DNA of 64,000 nt from Bradyrhizobium jicamae (GTDB lineage: Bacteria; Pseudomonadota; Alphaproteobacteria; Rhizobiales; Xanthobacteraceae): assembly GCF_018130695.1 (NCBI RefSeq), contig NZ_JAFCJX010000001.1, positions 248,001-312,000 on the forward strand, written 5' to 3'. Below, in pieces: positions 1-8,748 of the stretch. Below the pieces are notes generated by a model, which was not told the origin of the DNA, made no database searches, and saw nothing but the letters and a program-made list of their open reading frames with translations. The position numbers and the translations under genes are program-made. Every line of letters begins with the position of its first letter. Positions within the stretch are counted from its first letter, which is position 1.

Positions 1-167
1 CGGCCCTCGATCACGTCAGCCTTGGCCGGCACACCCGAAATCAGGCGGCCGGCGAGACGCTCGGCGGGAGCTGTGCGCGAGAGGATCGGAAAGGTGAGGA
101 TCGTCCATCCCAGCAGGACGCAACCCGCGCCCACAGTCGCCAGTCGGAGAAGACCTGACCGTTTCAT
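1..167 (-). CDS. N-terminus of an unidentified membrane-anchored protein (partial)
   Basis: Only the first 55 codons are present; the gene runs off the left edge. The visible part starts MKRSGLLRLATV and continues with a hydrophobic stretch of about 18 residues, so it is a signal anchor or signal peptide followed by the start of a periplasmic domain. The ATG directly abuts the TAG stop of the upstream chain-length regulator gene, which implies translational coupling and membership of the same exopolysaccharide operon. The visible sequence is too short to assign a family. Given its place after a GumC/Wzc homologue, a periplasmic or exosortase-associated polysaccharide protein is possible, but that is a guess from position. 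Confidence 0.6.
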   Translation of the reverse strand, partial: MKRSGLLRLATVGAGCVLLGWTILTFPILSRTAPAERLAGRLISGVPAKADVIEG

Positions 168-2435
168 CTACTCCGAATATCCGTAGCGGCGATAATATTC
201 GTTCTTGTAGTAGCCGTGATAGCCGTAGCGGGACATCTGCTTGAGGTCGGCCTTGTTGAGCACGACGCCGAGGATATGTTCGCGCAGATTGCTGGCGACA
301 TTGAGCGCGTGCTGAACGACGTCGATCTTGGTCCGCCCCCATTCGACCACGAACACGTAGGAATCGATCAGCTGCGTCGTGGTCCGGACGTCCACCACGG
401 GCGCCAGCGGCGACAGGTCGACCACCACGTAATCGTAGCGCTTGCGCAGATCGTCGACCAATGACTTCATCGCCGCCGAGCCGAGGATCTCGCTGGTATG
501 CGCGGTTCGCGCGCCGATCACGGCGGGCAGGAATTCGAGACCGCTGGCGGGATCCTTCCACACCAGCTGCGAAAGATCGCGGCCGGACAGCACCTCCATC
601 AGGCCGTCTTCCGCGTTGGGCGCAAGTCCCCGCGTCAATGACGGATTGCGCAGGTCGCCGTCGATCAGGATGGTGCGCGCGCCGCTCAGGGCGAGCAATT
701 CGGCGAAGCCGGTCGCAACCGTCGACTTGCCCTCGTTGGGCAGCGACGAGGTGAAGCCGATGATCTTGCCGGAACTGGAGCGGATCGCGAGATCGGCGGC
801 GATCCGGATCGAGCGGACGGATTCGGTGAAGCGCGAGAACGGCTCGTTGACGACGTGCCAGTACAGGCTGCCGTCCCGCTCGATGGTCCGCGGTCCGCGC
901 GGCGCGGCTGCGATCTGCAAGGCGTTTCGCTGCGGCTCGATCCGCGGCAGGATCGCCACGCAATCCGCATTCAGGATCGACTCGATCTCGTCGGTGGTCC
1001 TGAACACATGGTCGGACAGGTCGCGGAGCCGCGCGACGGCAAGGCCGAGCAGCATGCCGGCGGCCCCCGCGATCGCCAACACGAAGCTCAGCTTCGGCGC
1101 GCTCGGCTTCAGCGGGCGGGAAGCCTGGGTGATGATGCGGGCCTCGGTGATCGGGAACGATTGCTGCTGCACCGATTCCATGTAGCGCTGCAGGAAGTTG
1201 TCATACAGCGCACGATAGCTCTGCGAGGAGCTCTCCAGGTCGCGCAGCGAGACCTGGGCCTGGTTGGTCGCTTGCGATGCCGAGACGGTCTGCGACAACT
1301 GCTTCTCGACGCTCGCCTGGCGCTGCTTGGCGATCTCCAGATCACTCTTGTAGGTCTCGGCGAGGCGACGGAGCTCGTCCATGATCGCGACGCGGATGCC
1401 CTGCATCTGATTGCGCAGATTGACCGCGGCCAGATGGTTGCGCCCGTAACGCGCAGACCAATCGGCCTCGCGGGTCGCAAGCTCCAGATATTGCGAGCGC
1501 AGCTTGGTGACGACCTGGTTGTTCAGGGTATCCGTCACCGTCGCATCGACGGTGGTATCAGGCGTGTCGGACAGCAGCACCGCCTGGATTCGATCAAGCC
1601 GCGCCTTGGCGTCGGAGACCTTCGAGTTTGCCGCGACGAGCTCGCTGTTCAGCTCGGCGAGCTGCTGCTCGTTCATGAGCCGGCCGCCGGACTCGACGAT
1701 GTTGTTGGCGGCCTTGAAGGCGACCACGGCGCGCTCGGCGCTCGAGGCCTGATCGCGCAGCTCCTTGATGCGATCCTGCAGCCAGGCGCTGGCGCGCTTG
1801 GTCGCGGTGTATTTTGCGTCCAGCTGGTCGACGACATAGGCGTCAGCGACCGCGTTGGCGATCTGCGCGGCGCGGTCGGGCGAGAGCGAGCGGAAGCTGA
1901 TATCGATGATGTAGGTCAGGCCGACGCGCCGCACCGTCAGGCGGTTGGCAAAGGATTCGGCCGTGCGCCTCAGCGTGTCGAACTCGCTACGGCGGGTGTC
2001 GCTGCCGAACAGCCAGCCGCCCCACTCCACCAGCGACGTCAGGATGCCCTTGGCCCCGGCGAACTCGGGATCCTCGGTCAGGTGAAGATCCCTGATCACC
2101 GCGAGCGCGATGGTTTCCGATTTCAGGATCTGAACCTGGCTTTCGACGGCCGCGCTGTCGATCGGGATATCGCCGAGCACGGACTGCTGCTGGAACAGCT
2201 GGTTCTTGCGCGTGTCGATGATCAGGCTGGCGGTCGCCGTGTAGCTCGACGGCGTCGCGATCATGTAAACGAGGCCGAGGCAGAGACATCCGGCGATGAT
2301 CGCAAGGATCAGCCGGTATTGCCGCTGCAGGAAGCCGACCAGATACGTCAGCAAGGCTGCCGACGACGCAGCCGGATCGGTGGTCGCGGGGACGGTGGCG
2401 ACCACGGCACGATCGAGATTGGGAAGTACGTTCAT
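168..2435 (-). CDS. GumC/Wzc-type polysaccharide chain-length regulator with BY-kinase domain
   Basis: Inner-membrane polysaccharide co-polymerase that sets chain length and couples Wzy-dependent polymerisation to export. The 755-residue protein shows an N-terminal Wzz domain with a first membrane segment at about 41-60, a long periplasmic coiled-coil region at about 210-420, a Pro-rich second membrane segment at about 442-467, and a cytoplasmic tyrosine-kinase domain. The kinase has Walker A at 564-572 (SLPNEGKST), Walker A' near 589-595 (ILIDGDL) and Walker B at 669-674 (YVVVDL). The last 20 residues hold eight tyrosines, the usual autophosphorylation cluster of fused (proteobacterial) BY-kinases. 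It is the fourth gene of a leftward operon after a Wza-like exporter. It resembles rhizobial ExoP in architecture. Confidence 0.93.
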   Translation of the reverse strand: MNVLPNLDRAVVATVPATTDPAASSAALLTYLVGFLQRQYRLILAIIAGCLCLGLVYMIATPSSYTATASLIIDTRKNQLFQQQSVLGDIPIDSAAVESQVQILKSETIALAVIRDLHLTEDPEFAGAKGILTSLVEWGGWLFGSDTRRSEFDTLRRTAESFANRLTVRRVGLTYIIDISFRSLSPDRAAQIANAVADAYVVDQLDAKYTATKRASAWLQDRIKELRDQASSAERAVVAFKAANNIVESGGRLMNEQQLAELNSELVAANSKVSDAKARLDRIQAVLLSDTPDTTVDATVTDTLNNQVVTKLRSQYLELATREADWSARYGRNHLAAVNLRNQMQGIRVAIMDELRRLAETYKSDLEIAKQRQASVEKQLSQTVSASQATNQAQVSLRDLESSSQSYRALYDNFLQRYMESVQQQSFPITEARIITQASRPLKPSAPKLSFVLAIAGAAGMLLGLAVARLRDLSDHVFRTTDEIESILNADCVAILPRIEPQRNALQIAAAPRGPRTIERDGSLYWHVVNEPFSRFTESVRSIRIAADLAIRSSSGKIIGFTSSLPNEGKSTVATGFAELLALSGARTILIDGDLRNPSLTRGLAPNAEDGLMEVLSGRDLSQLVWKDPASGLEFLPAVIGARTAHTSEILGSAAMKSLVDDLRKRYDYVVVDLSPLAPVVDVRTTTQLIDSYVFVVEWGRTKIDVVQHALNVASNLREHILGVVLNKADLKQMSRYGYHGYYKNEYYRRYGYSE

Positions 2436-2513
2436 CAGGAGAGTGCCGTGAGTGTCCTAGCGCTTTCGCTCAAAAATGCCGCCGCCCCTTGGATTACGTG
2501 AGACCCGTTAAAA

Positions 2514-3134
2514 TTACTGACTGACGGTCGATGTGATCGTGTTGTTGGCACCCGACGTGCTCGGCGAATAGGTGAAGCCCGAGGTCGGATCGCTGCCGCC
2601 GCCGATCCCCTGTGCACCGCCGGTGCTCGTCGCCGCACCAGCCAGGCCGTTGGTCTGGCCGCCGACTCCGCCACCGCCGCCTGCACCCGCGCCGCCGCCG
2701 CCGGCCGCCGCGGTGCCCTGGTCGGGGCTCACCCCGGAATAGGCCAGGAAGACGTCCTGATCCTTGGTCTCGGCGATGGCCTGAACAATCTGGGTGGCGA
2801 AAGCCTGATTGGTCCTGACGACGACCTTGGCGGCCTGCCCCAGACCGGAGCCAATCGCCGTCTTCTGATCCTTGTTGGCGTTCGGCAGTAGCCCGAGGAT
2901 GACTTCCAGCGTCTTCGGATCCGCGATCGCGAGCTCGCGGACCAGCGAGGTCATCGCGGGGCCGCCGCTCGGGTACTGCTCAAGGGTCTGCTTTGGATTC
3001 TGCAGGAACTGCTGCACGATGTTCTGCTGGGCCTGCTGAGCCGAGGCGCCAGTGACCAGAACCGGGGCTGAAATCACCGTGAGAGTCAGAGCAAACAGCG
3101 TACGACGCAAGAATGAGAACCCGGACGCGGGCAT
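2514..3134 (-). CDS. Exported protein of unknown function with Gly-rich tail
   Basis: A 206-residue protein with a clear Sec signal peptide (basic start, hydrophobic core at about 12-27, cleavage likely after TGASA). Residues 33-130 are Gln- and Leu-rich and probably helical (QQNIVQQFLQNPKQTLEQ). Residues 140-185 are low-complexity Gly/Ala, followed by a Ser/Thr-rich tail. I do not recognise a named family. The start is supported by GGAGG five bases before the ATG. It lies between the ligase-like gene and the chain-length regulator in the export operon, so a periplasmic accessory role in polysaccharide export is a reasonable inference from context only. Confidence 0.82.
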   Translation of the reverse strand: MPASGFSFLRRTLFALTLTVISAPVLVTGASAQQAQQNIVQQFLQNPKQTLEQYPSGGPAMTSLVRELAIADPKTLEVILGLLPNANKDQKTAIGSGLGQAAKVVVRTNQAFATQIVQAIAETKDQDVFLAYSGVSPDQGTAAAGGGGAGAGGGGGVGGQTNGLAGAATSTGGAQGIGGGSDPTSGFTYSPSTSGANNTITSTVSQ

Positions 3135-3228
3135 AATGGCCTCCTACAAAATGTTAACATATCCATACCATGTCGATCGACGCAGCGCCAAGGCAAATGC
3201 CTCGGCCGTCTCCCGGAATTGGGCCTTA

Positions 3229-4665
3229 TCAAGCAGTTAACCTTGACGCCGGAGGGCTCGAAGCGGCCTCCCCCCGCCTGGCATCCGGCTCGCGCTGGCC
3301 CAGCCCGACCCCCACCAAAACCATGGCCGTGATCGCAAAACCGGGAATCTGGAACGAGAAATCGATCATCGAATGGAACAGCGCCATTGCGCCGCAGATC
3401 AGGCCTGCGGTCGGATAGATGGTCCCGCGGCGACGTCGTAACATTCCCTGTAACATCAGGGCCAGGGCAATGACCCACGCCAGTGTGATGACGATCGCCA
3501 GCGGCAGGCCTGCCTCGGCCGCCAGTTCGAGCAGCGTGTTGTGAGCCTTGTCCCAGATCCCCCAGATCGCGACGTCGCCGCTGCGATAGCGGGGAAAGAT
3601 GAAGACGAACGTGCCAATCCCGGTCCCAACAACCGGGTGATCGGCAATCATTCTCACCGTCGATTGATAGGCTTCCCACCGGCCGCCACCCGTCAGCCCG
3701 TGCTCGCTCAACCGCTCGGTCACCTGGCCACCGAGCAGCAGCAGCAGCAATCCTGCGCCGACCACGATCGAACCCAACGTCCAGCGCCTGGCACGCCTTG
3801 AATTGAGCTCGCGTCGCAGCAGCACGAGCACGGCTGCGATGATTCCGGCAAAGGAGATCGCGACGCCGGCGCGCGAGCCCGTCAGCATCATGGCAAGGAC
3901 GCAGATCAGGAAACCGGCGCAGCGCGCCCCGAGTTTCCAGTCCCATCGCAATTTGCCGAACTGCCAGGCGCCGTTGCGCACCACATCGCGTCGACGCGCT
4001 TCGCGCGCAAGGACCAGAGCCCAGAGAACCGCGCAGGTCCCGAAGTAAAGCGCCGCCGTGTTGCGGTTCATGAAGGTCGCCGTCAGCACGTTGCGATAAA
4101 GCACCTTCTCGCGGAACAGCACGAACTCCGGATACAGCACGAAGGCGCAGATGCCGTAGACCGCATAAGCTGTGCCCGACCACGCGACGACCTTGAGCAA
4201 CAGCTCCGCATTGCGCTTGTTGCGCGCGACAAAGAATGCGCAGGTCACCGCAGCAAGGCACGCCAGCACATTTCCGAGCGCAAACAGCGGCTGATTCCGT
4301 GCGACCGAGATGCGAGGCCCGTTTGCGGTCCCATCCTTGAGCAGATCCGCCATCTGCTTCCAGACGACGTCGGGCTGAATCCCCGGCCAGAAATCGGGGC
4401 TGAGCTGTTGCCACAGGACGAGGGCATAGCCCGCGCCAATCGCCACGAGGCTGCCTGCGAGCAACCAGTCTCCCGTGCCGCGAAGCGCCGGCTTGCAGCA
4501 CAGCAAGGCGACCGCAAGCATGGCAACGAAAACGCTCAGAGGAGCCGGATCGGTCAGCCCGTAGATCAGCGGAGCGGCGGCGACGATCGCTGCAAGAAGC
4601 CATGTCGCAACGCGATTCTCGCTCACCCGTGCTGGGTCCGGCAATCCTTGCGAGGATTCGCTCAC
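3229..4665 (-). CDS. O-antigen ligase/Wzy-like polysaccharide polymerase
   Basis: A polytopic inner-membrane protein of 478 residues with about eleven to thirteen hydrophobic segments and one large periplasmic loop at roughly 310-375. That loop carries the pattern of the Wzy_C/O-antigen ligase family (PF04932): VGTGIGTF, then an Arg-Tyr-Arg patch and AHNTLLELAAEAG. Such proteins polymerise or transfer undecaprenyl-linked oligosaccharide on the periplasmic face. It is second in the operon with the Wza-like exporter and the chain-length regulator, which favours a Wzy polymerase role over lipid A ligation. The start is a GTG with only a weak ribosome site, so the exact N-terminus is uncertain. 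Confidence 0.88.
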   Translation of the reverse strand: MSESSQGLPDPARVSENRVATWLLAAIVAAAPLIYGLTDPAPLSVFVAMLAVALLCCKPALRGTGDWLLAGSLVAIGAGYALVLWQQLSPDFWPGIQPDVVWKQMADLLKDGTANGPRISVARNQPLFALGNVLACLAAVTCAFFVARNKRNAELLLKVVAWSGTAYAVYGICAFVLYPEFVLFREKVLYRNVLTATFMNRNTAALYFGTCAVLWALVLAREARRRDVVRNGAWQFGKLRWDWKLGARCAGFLICVLAMMLTGSRAGVAISFAGIIAAVLVLLRRELNSRRARRWTLGSIVVGAGLLLLLLGGQVTERLSEHGLTGGGRWEAYQSTVRMIADHPVVGTGIGTFVFIFPRYRSGDVAIWGIWDKAHNTLLELAAEAGLPLAIVITLAWVIALALMLQGMLRRRRGTIYPTAGLICGAMALFHSMIDFSFQIPGFAITAMVLVGVGLGQREPDARRGEAASSPPASRLTA

Positions 4666-4712
4666 ATCGATCGGCCTGAAATGGGCCCCGCGCCGGTCAC
4701 ACGCGCACCGAA

Positions 4713-5921
4713 TTACGGTGTCGTCGCCGACGCTCCAGTCGCCCCCGACGACAGCCCCTTGATGTTCGAGGCTGCGACCACCGGATCGTTGACCGTCGCC
4801 GTGACCAGGCGGATGAACTGCATGATCTTGGCAGCTTCCACCGCAGCCGCGTTGGACACGTAGATCACGTCCTTGGCGCGCATCTGGAACTTGGTCGCGA
4901 GGAAATAGCCGCTCGGATCGCGGAAGTTGACGTTGTAGACGACAGGAACGACCGGCCCGGGGAAGCGCGCGGTGTCGATGCCGAGGCGCTCGGCCACTTC
5001 ACGCGTCTCGCCGCGATAGAGGAAGACCGACGCCGGGTCTGCCATGAGGTCGTTGAGACCACCCGCCTTGGCGACACCTTCCGCCAGCGAAATGCGCCAG
5101 GCCTCGAAATTGAACTGGCCCTGGGCTCCCGACGCGCCGAATGCGATGAAGTTCTGCGGCTCGCGATAGACGTAGATCGTGTCGTTCGGCTGCACGAAGA
5201 TGTTGTCTTGCGGCTCGTACACCAGCTGGCCAAACGGAATCGTCGTGCGGCGGCCACCGCGTTCGAGCATCACCCAGGTATCGAAGCCCTGGCCCTTGGG
5301 TCCGCCGGCCCGCGTGATCGCGTCGAGGATATGCTCGCCCGCGGCATTCGCCGGGAAGCGCGACGGCGTGTTCACCTCACCCAGCACGGAGATCAGCGAG
5401 GTGCGCTGGTCGATCAGGGCGACCACCGCTTGCGGCTCGATCGCCCTGTTCTTCAGCGCGTTGACGATCTCAACCTGGACCTCGGCCGGCGTGCGCCCCT
5501 TGGCACGAATCTGGCCGGCATAGGGAACGGTGATGAAGCCGTTGCTGTCGACGTTCTGGTTGGGAATCGTGACGAAATTGCCGGGCCGGACGCCGGCCTC
5601 CAGCGGAATGAACAGGCCGCCGGCTGCGGCTTCGAAGATCGTGACACTGACGACGTCGCCAATGCCAAAGCGGATTTCGGTCGGCGGGCGCTTGAACGGT
5701 TGTGTGTTCTGATTGGACAGACGCGGCGCGTAGGAGGCGAGGACCGCCTCGATCTCAGGCGTGATCCTGACCAGGGCATAGGGCAGGCTGTTCTCGCTGC
5801 CTTGTCCCGAATACCGCACATCAGTGCTGTTGGGGCCGTTTGTGGGCATGATCGAGCAGCCCGCAGACAGGTATGTCGCAACCGCGATCAGAAATATGCG
5901 CGCCAGCGTGTGAAAATTCAT
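4713..5921 (-). CDS. Wza/GumB-type outer-membrane polysaccharide export lipoprotein
   Basis: Outer-membrane channel component for exopolysaccharide secretion. From the chosen ATG at 5921 the protein has 402 residues. It has a lipoprotein signal ending in a lipobox (YLSAGC, lipid-modified Cys near residue 22), a Poly_export domain (GIGDVVSVTIFEAAAG through ALIDQRTSLISVLGEV) and SLBB-type repeats (GEVNTPSRFPANAAGEHILDAITRAGG; a second begins near AWRISLAEG). An upstream in-frame TTG at 5942 adds seven residues, but the signal peptide and a GGGGC ribosome-site-like stretch favour 5921. It is the first gene of the leftward operon and is preceded by a long AT-rich non-coding region, so the operon promoter should lie between 5922 and about 6150. 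Confidence 0.92.
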   Translation of the reverse strand: MNFHTLARIFLIAVATYLSAGCSIMPTNGPNSTDVRYSGQGSENSLPYALVRITPEIEAVLASYAPRLSNQNTQPFKRPPTEIRFGIGDVVSVTIFEAAAGGLFIPLEAGVRPGNFVTIPNQNVDSNGFITVPYAGQIRAKGRTPAEVQVEIVNALKNRAIEPQAVVALIDQRTSLISVLGEVNTPSRFPANAAGEHILDAITRAGGPKGQGFDTWVMLERGGRRTTIPFGQLVYEPQDNIFVQPNDTIYVYREPQNFIAFGASGAQGQFNFEAWRISLAEGVAKAGGLNDLMADPASVFLYRGETREVAERLGIDTARFPGPVVPVVYNVNFRDPSGYFLATKFQMRAKDVIYVSNAAAVEAAKIMQFIRLVTATVNDPVVAASNIKGLSSGATGASATTP

Positions 5922-6317
5922 TGAAAGCCCCACTGGCCTCAAGCGGTATCACGACAAGTCAGGGGTGGGTAGCTATTATGAGGTATTCAAATAGGGGCGA
6001 CATTGGTTAAGTCACGAGTGCTGCAATTGCGCAACACCGCCTTATCCTATTGTTAATAATGGAATTTATCTTTCTTCTGCCACTGATTTCAGCACCCTGC
6101 CTACTTAACATATTATTAAGTTATGAATGATCGGAACCGTTAAGAGGACTCTCCGGAGCCGGGGTCGGCAGGGCATTGAAGACGGCCTCGACGTCAACGC
6201 CGAGCGCGTTCTGCATGCTTCACATGCGAGAGAACGTTAACCGCCGAACTCCGGGACGACGCGCCGGCAGGTGCCCCCGATCCGCGCTAGCCCTCGACCT
6301 TCCACCTGGCGTAGGAA
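5922..6317. promoter_or_regulatory. AT-rich intergenic region upstream of the polysaccharide export operon
   Basis: Almost 400 bases without a credible gene. Positions about 5970-6140 are strikingly AT-rich for this genome (TTGTTAATAATGG near 6050; AACATATTATTAAG near 6107) and sit directly upstream of the leftward Wza-like gene, so this is the likely promoter and control region of the export operon. From about 6150 the composition returns to normal. I see no clear operator dyad or sigma-54 box. Confidence 0.5.
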
Positions 6318-6420
6318 CTAAAGCGCGATGAGATGAGGTTGAATCGTCATCGCGCTTTAGCTCTTTGTTTTGAGCATGATCTTTTCGGAACACCGCTTCA
6401 CACTTTTCCGGATCATGCTC
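6318..6420. repeat. Composite palindromic intergenic repeat
   Basis: Two adjacent palindromes. The first has perfect 14-base arms, CTAAAGCGCGATGA (6318-6331) and TCATCGCGCTTTAG (6347-6360). The second has 10-base arms, GAGCATGATC (6372-6381) and GATCATGCTC (6411-6420), with imperfect inner pairing. The second type recurs at 17856-17903, and half of the first type recurs at about 12432-12452 over a stop codon. This is the kind of dispersed palindromic element common in Bradyrhizobium genomes. An open frame crossing it is not evidence of coding. Confidence 0.85.
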
Positions 6421-6473
6421 TGACGAAATCCGAATCGGCCCGCGACGAGCGGACAAAACCGGCTGTGATCCGC

Positions 6474-7715
6474 ATGCTCCGCTTCGCGCTGTTGCTCGTG
6501 CCGTTGGCGCCGGTGCTTCTGCTCAACGAGATCGCCTACTGGACGCTTGTCGCCCTGACCGGCGCCGTTTGCGCCGTGATGATCTGGATGCCGGACGCGG
6601 GCGCACTGCGGCAAGCCGTCGCCAGGTGCCGCCCGGCCATGCTGGCCAGCACCGTGACCCTCCTGCTCCTCCTGCTGCAGATCATGCCGCTGGCGCCGCT
6701 CGCCCTCACCTACCCGATCTGGAAGAGCGCTGCGGACGCACTGGGCGCCGATCTCGGCAACTCGATCAGCCTCGATCCCAGCGCCACCCTCCAAGGCCTG
6801 CTGAACGTCCTGTTCCTGATGGCCGGCCTGTTTGCGCTGGCGGCAATCTCGATCGATCGCCTCAAGGCCCGGATCATCTATCGGCTGATGGCGCTCGGCG
6901 TCGGTCTGCTGTGCATCTGCCTCCTCGGCGCGAGGCAATTCAATCTGGCGAACCTGGCCGCGAGCACCATGCTGGATGCGCTGGGGCCGATCGCCCTGAT
7001 CATCGGCGCCTCACTGATCCTGCATTGGCGCGGGCGCGACAGCGAGGCCCGCGGGCGCGACGGGGCCATCGATCTGGCGTTGGGAGCGGCCACCCTGGCT
7101 CTATCAGCCATTGCGCTGGTGACCGGGCGACATGCTCCCATCATTGTTCTGGCGCTTGGCGGCGCCTGCCTGATGGCCGCGACCTGTTGGCTGCCGGTGA
7201 TCAAATTCAACCGGCGGCTCCCGATCGCGATGGCGGCGGTTCTCGCGCTCCTGCTTGCCGCAGCGAGCTTTTCGCCGCGATGGATGCACGAATTTTCACT
7301 GCAGCAGCCGCGCGCCGCCGATGTCGTCGTGCCGGCGTCGGTCGAGAGAATGCTTTCGGACGCGCCGCCGCTGGGGACCGGCGCGGGCACGTTTTCATCG
7401 CTCGCACGGATCTACAACCCGAGCGCCGGCGACGGCGTCCTGGCTCCCACGCTGCTCGCCAAATTTGCGGTCGAATACGGACGGGTCGGAACGCTCATTC
7501 TGGCGTTCCTCTGGTTTGCAATCGCGTTCGAATTGCTTGCCGGCGCGTTTCGCCGCAATCGCGACCGTTACTTCTGCGCGGCGGCGGCGGCGATCGCCTT
7601 CGTCGGGGCGATCGAAGGCCTGTTCGACGCGAGTTGGGCGGAGGCCTCCATCCAGGCGGTCGTCATGATCGCCGTCGCCGTCGGGCTGGCGCAGCGCGAC
7701 TCCTCGGTCCGCTGA
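6474..7715 (+). CDS. O-antigen ligase-like membrane protein
   Basis: A hydrophobic protein of about 414 residues with ten or more membrane segments. Its C-terminal half parallels the ligase-like protein at 3229-4665: a loop with LGTGAGTFSSLARIYNPSAGDG, then LLAKFAVEYGRVGTLIL, a basic FRRNRDR turn and final helices ending VGLAQRDS. It is therefore a Wzy_C-family relative, although the loop lacks some residues of the better copy. The frame is open back to 6333, but that stretch is the translated palindromic repeat, so ATG 6474 (MLRFALLLVPLAP) is the more likely start; GTG 6465 is an alternative. It is divergent from the export operon. It could be a second polymerase or ligase for the same polysaccharide. 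Confidence 0.78.
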   Translation: MLRFALLLVPLAPVLLLNEIAYWTLVALTGAVCAVMIWMPDAGALRQAVARCRPAMLASTVTLLLLLLQIMPLAPLALTYPIWKSAADALGADLGNSISLDPSATLQGLLNVLFLMAGLFALAAISIDRLKARIIYRLMALGVGLLCICLLGARQFNLANLAASTMLDALGPIALIIGASLILHWRGRDSEARGRDGAIDLALGAATLALSAIALVTGRHAPIIVLALGGACLMAATCWLPVIKFNRRLPIAMAAVLALLLAAASFSPRWMHEFSLQQPRAADVVVPASVERMLSDAPPLGTGAGTFSSLARIYNPSAGDGVLAPTLLAKFAVEYGRVGTLILAFLWFAIAFELLAGAFRRNRDRYFCAAAAAIAFVGAIEGLFDASWAEASIQAVVMIAVAVGLAQRDSSVR

Positions 7716-7728
7716 CCGACCGTCACGC

Positions 7729-8355
7729 TTACGCGGCGGCCGGACCCGCGACCTTGGACCAGAAGCGCGGATCTTCCGGCGACTGCATCCGCACCCATTT
7801 GTAGTTGGTCTTGCTCCAGGGGCGGACGTTGGCGTTGAGGTTGTCGACCACCAGATCGCCGTTGCGGGTCCTCACCACCAGGATGAGGTGCCCCTCGCCC
7901 CAGCTTGTCTTCACCTCGGCCAGCAACAGCGCGCGTGAGGGAAAGCCCCGTGCCAGCAACTCGTGCCGCTTGGTGACGGCGTAGTCGTTGCAGTCGCCAC
8001 GCGACGGCGCGACGATCCATTCCTCGCCGACCACACCGCGCTCATTGCGCGTCGGCACGATCGAGCGATTGACCTCCGCATTGACGGCGACCAGGTCGGC
8101 ATAGCGCTCCGGCGTCAGCTTGACCCCGCCGCCGCGGAACACGATCTTGGTCTTGCTCGTCTTGCAATCCGACGGATAGGCCATGCAGAACTTGATGTGC
8201 GCCATCGGCGGCAGCACCGGCCCATCGAACTTGATGCGTTCGATCTGGTATTTCAGGTTGAGCGGCATGCCGATCATTGCCGCCTGCGCGGTTTGACCAA
8301 CACCGATTGCGATAGCGAGTGCCGCCCCCAGGCACGCCCGAACGACTTGACGCAT
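7729..8355 (-). CDS. Transglutaminase-like cysteine proteinase (BTLCP family), exported
   Basis: A 208-residue exported protein of the bacterial transglutaminase-like cysteine proteinase family (PF06035). The signal peptide ends near GQTAQA. The catalytic triad is visible: Cys in RGDCNDYAV, His in GEGHLILVV and Asp in LVVDNLN. Proteins of this family act in the periplasm; the best-studied relative, LapG, cleaves a surface adhesin under c-di-GMP control, and many rhizobial members lie in exopolysaccharide regions without a known substrate. ATG 8355 was chosen over 8400 because it begins the signal peptide. It converges with the ligase-like gene, ending 13 bases from it. Confidence 0.87.
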   Translation of the reverse strand: MRQVVRACLGAALAIAIGVGQTAQAAMIGMPLNLKYQIERIKFDGPVLPPMAHIKFCMAYPSDCKTSKTKIVFRGGGVKLTPERYADLVAVNAEVNRSIVPTRNERGVVGEEWIVAPSRGDCNDYAVTKRHELLARGFPSRALLLAEVKTSWGEGHLILVVRTRNGDLVVDNLNANVRPWSKTNYKWVRMQSPEDPRFWSKVAGPAAA

Positions 8356-8748
8356 GACCCCGTACTCCCCGTTTGTTGGGGACAGGAGTAGCGACGACAA
8401 ATTAGAATCGCGTTCGGTGTGGAGGGCGCATTTAGCTCAAAGTCGGTTCGCCCCTTTAGGACAAATTTAATGCTGGGCGCGCGCGGCCACGAAAACCTGC
8501 GGAGCGTGGGCCTAAACCGCGACCCGACGGGTTTTGCCCGGCGCCCTGCATCGACGCCGCCGCTCCTTCGCCAGAACAGGTCGGTAACTCTTTTCCGAGG
8601 TCGGCGGCTTCTTCCGGACGGCCGTGCAGGTCCGCCATCGCGGCAATGGCGGGGCGTTCTCTCTTGATCCCCCAGCGCGCCTTGGTATCAACGTCGCCGA
8701 GGTCCTCCGTATCGGCAGCTTTAAGGACCGGATGACCGGGCCTTGCCA
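8356..8748. other. Intergenic region between divergent genes
   Basis: About 390 bases separating the leftward cysteine proteinase and the rightward beta-helix gene. It should hold both promoters; an AT-rich patch lies at about 8395-8470. A leftward open frame at 8456-8815 overlaps the start of the beta-helix gene and matches nothing I recognise, so it is not called. AAGGA at 8723-8727 is too far from ATG 8749 to be its ribosome site. Confidence 0.4.

Noticed and set aside
855..2501. Rightward open frame of 548 codons over the chain-length regulator
   Set aside because: It is antisense to a gene with complete Wzz and BY-kinase motifs; long shadow frames are expected in GC-rich DNA. It has no ribosome site or domain.
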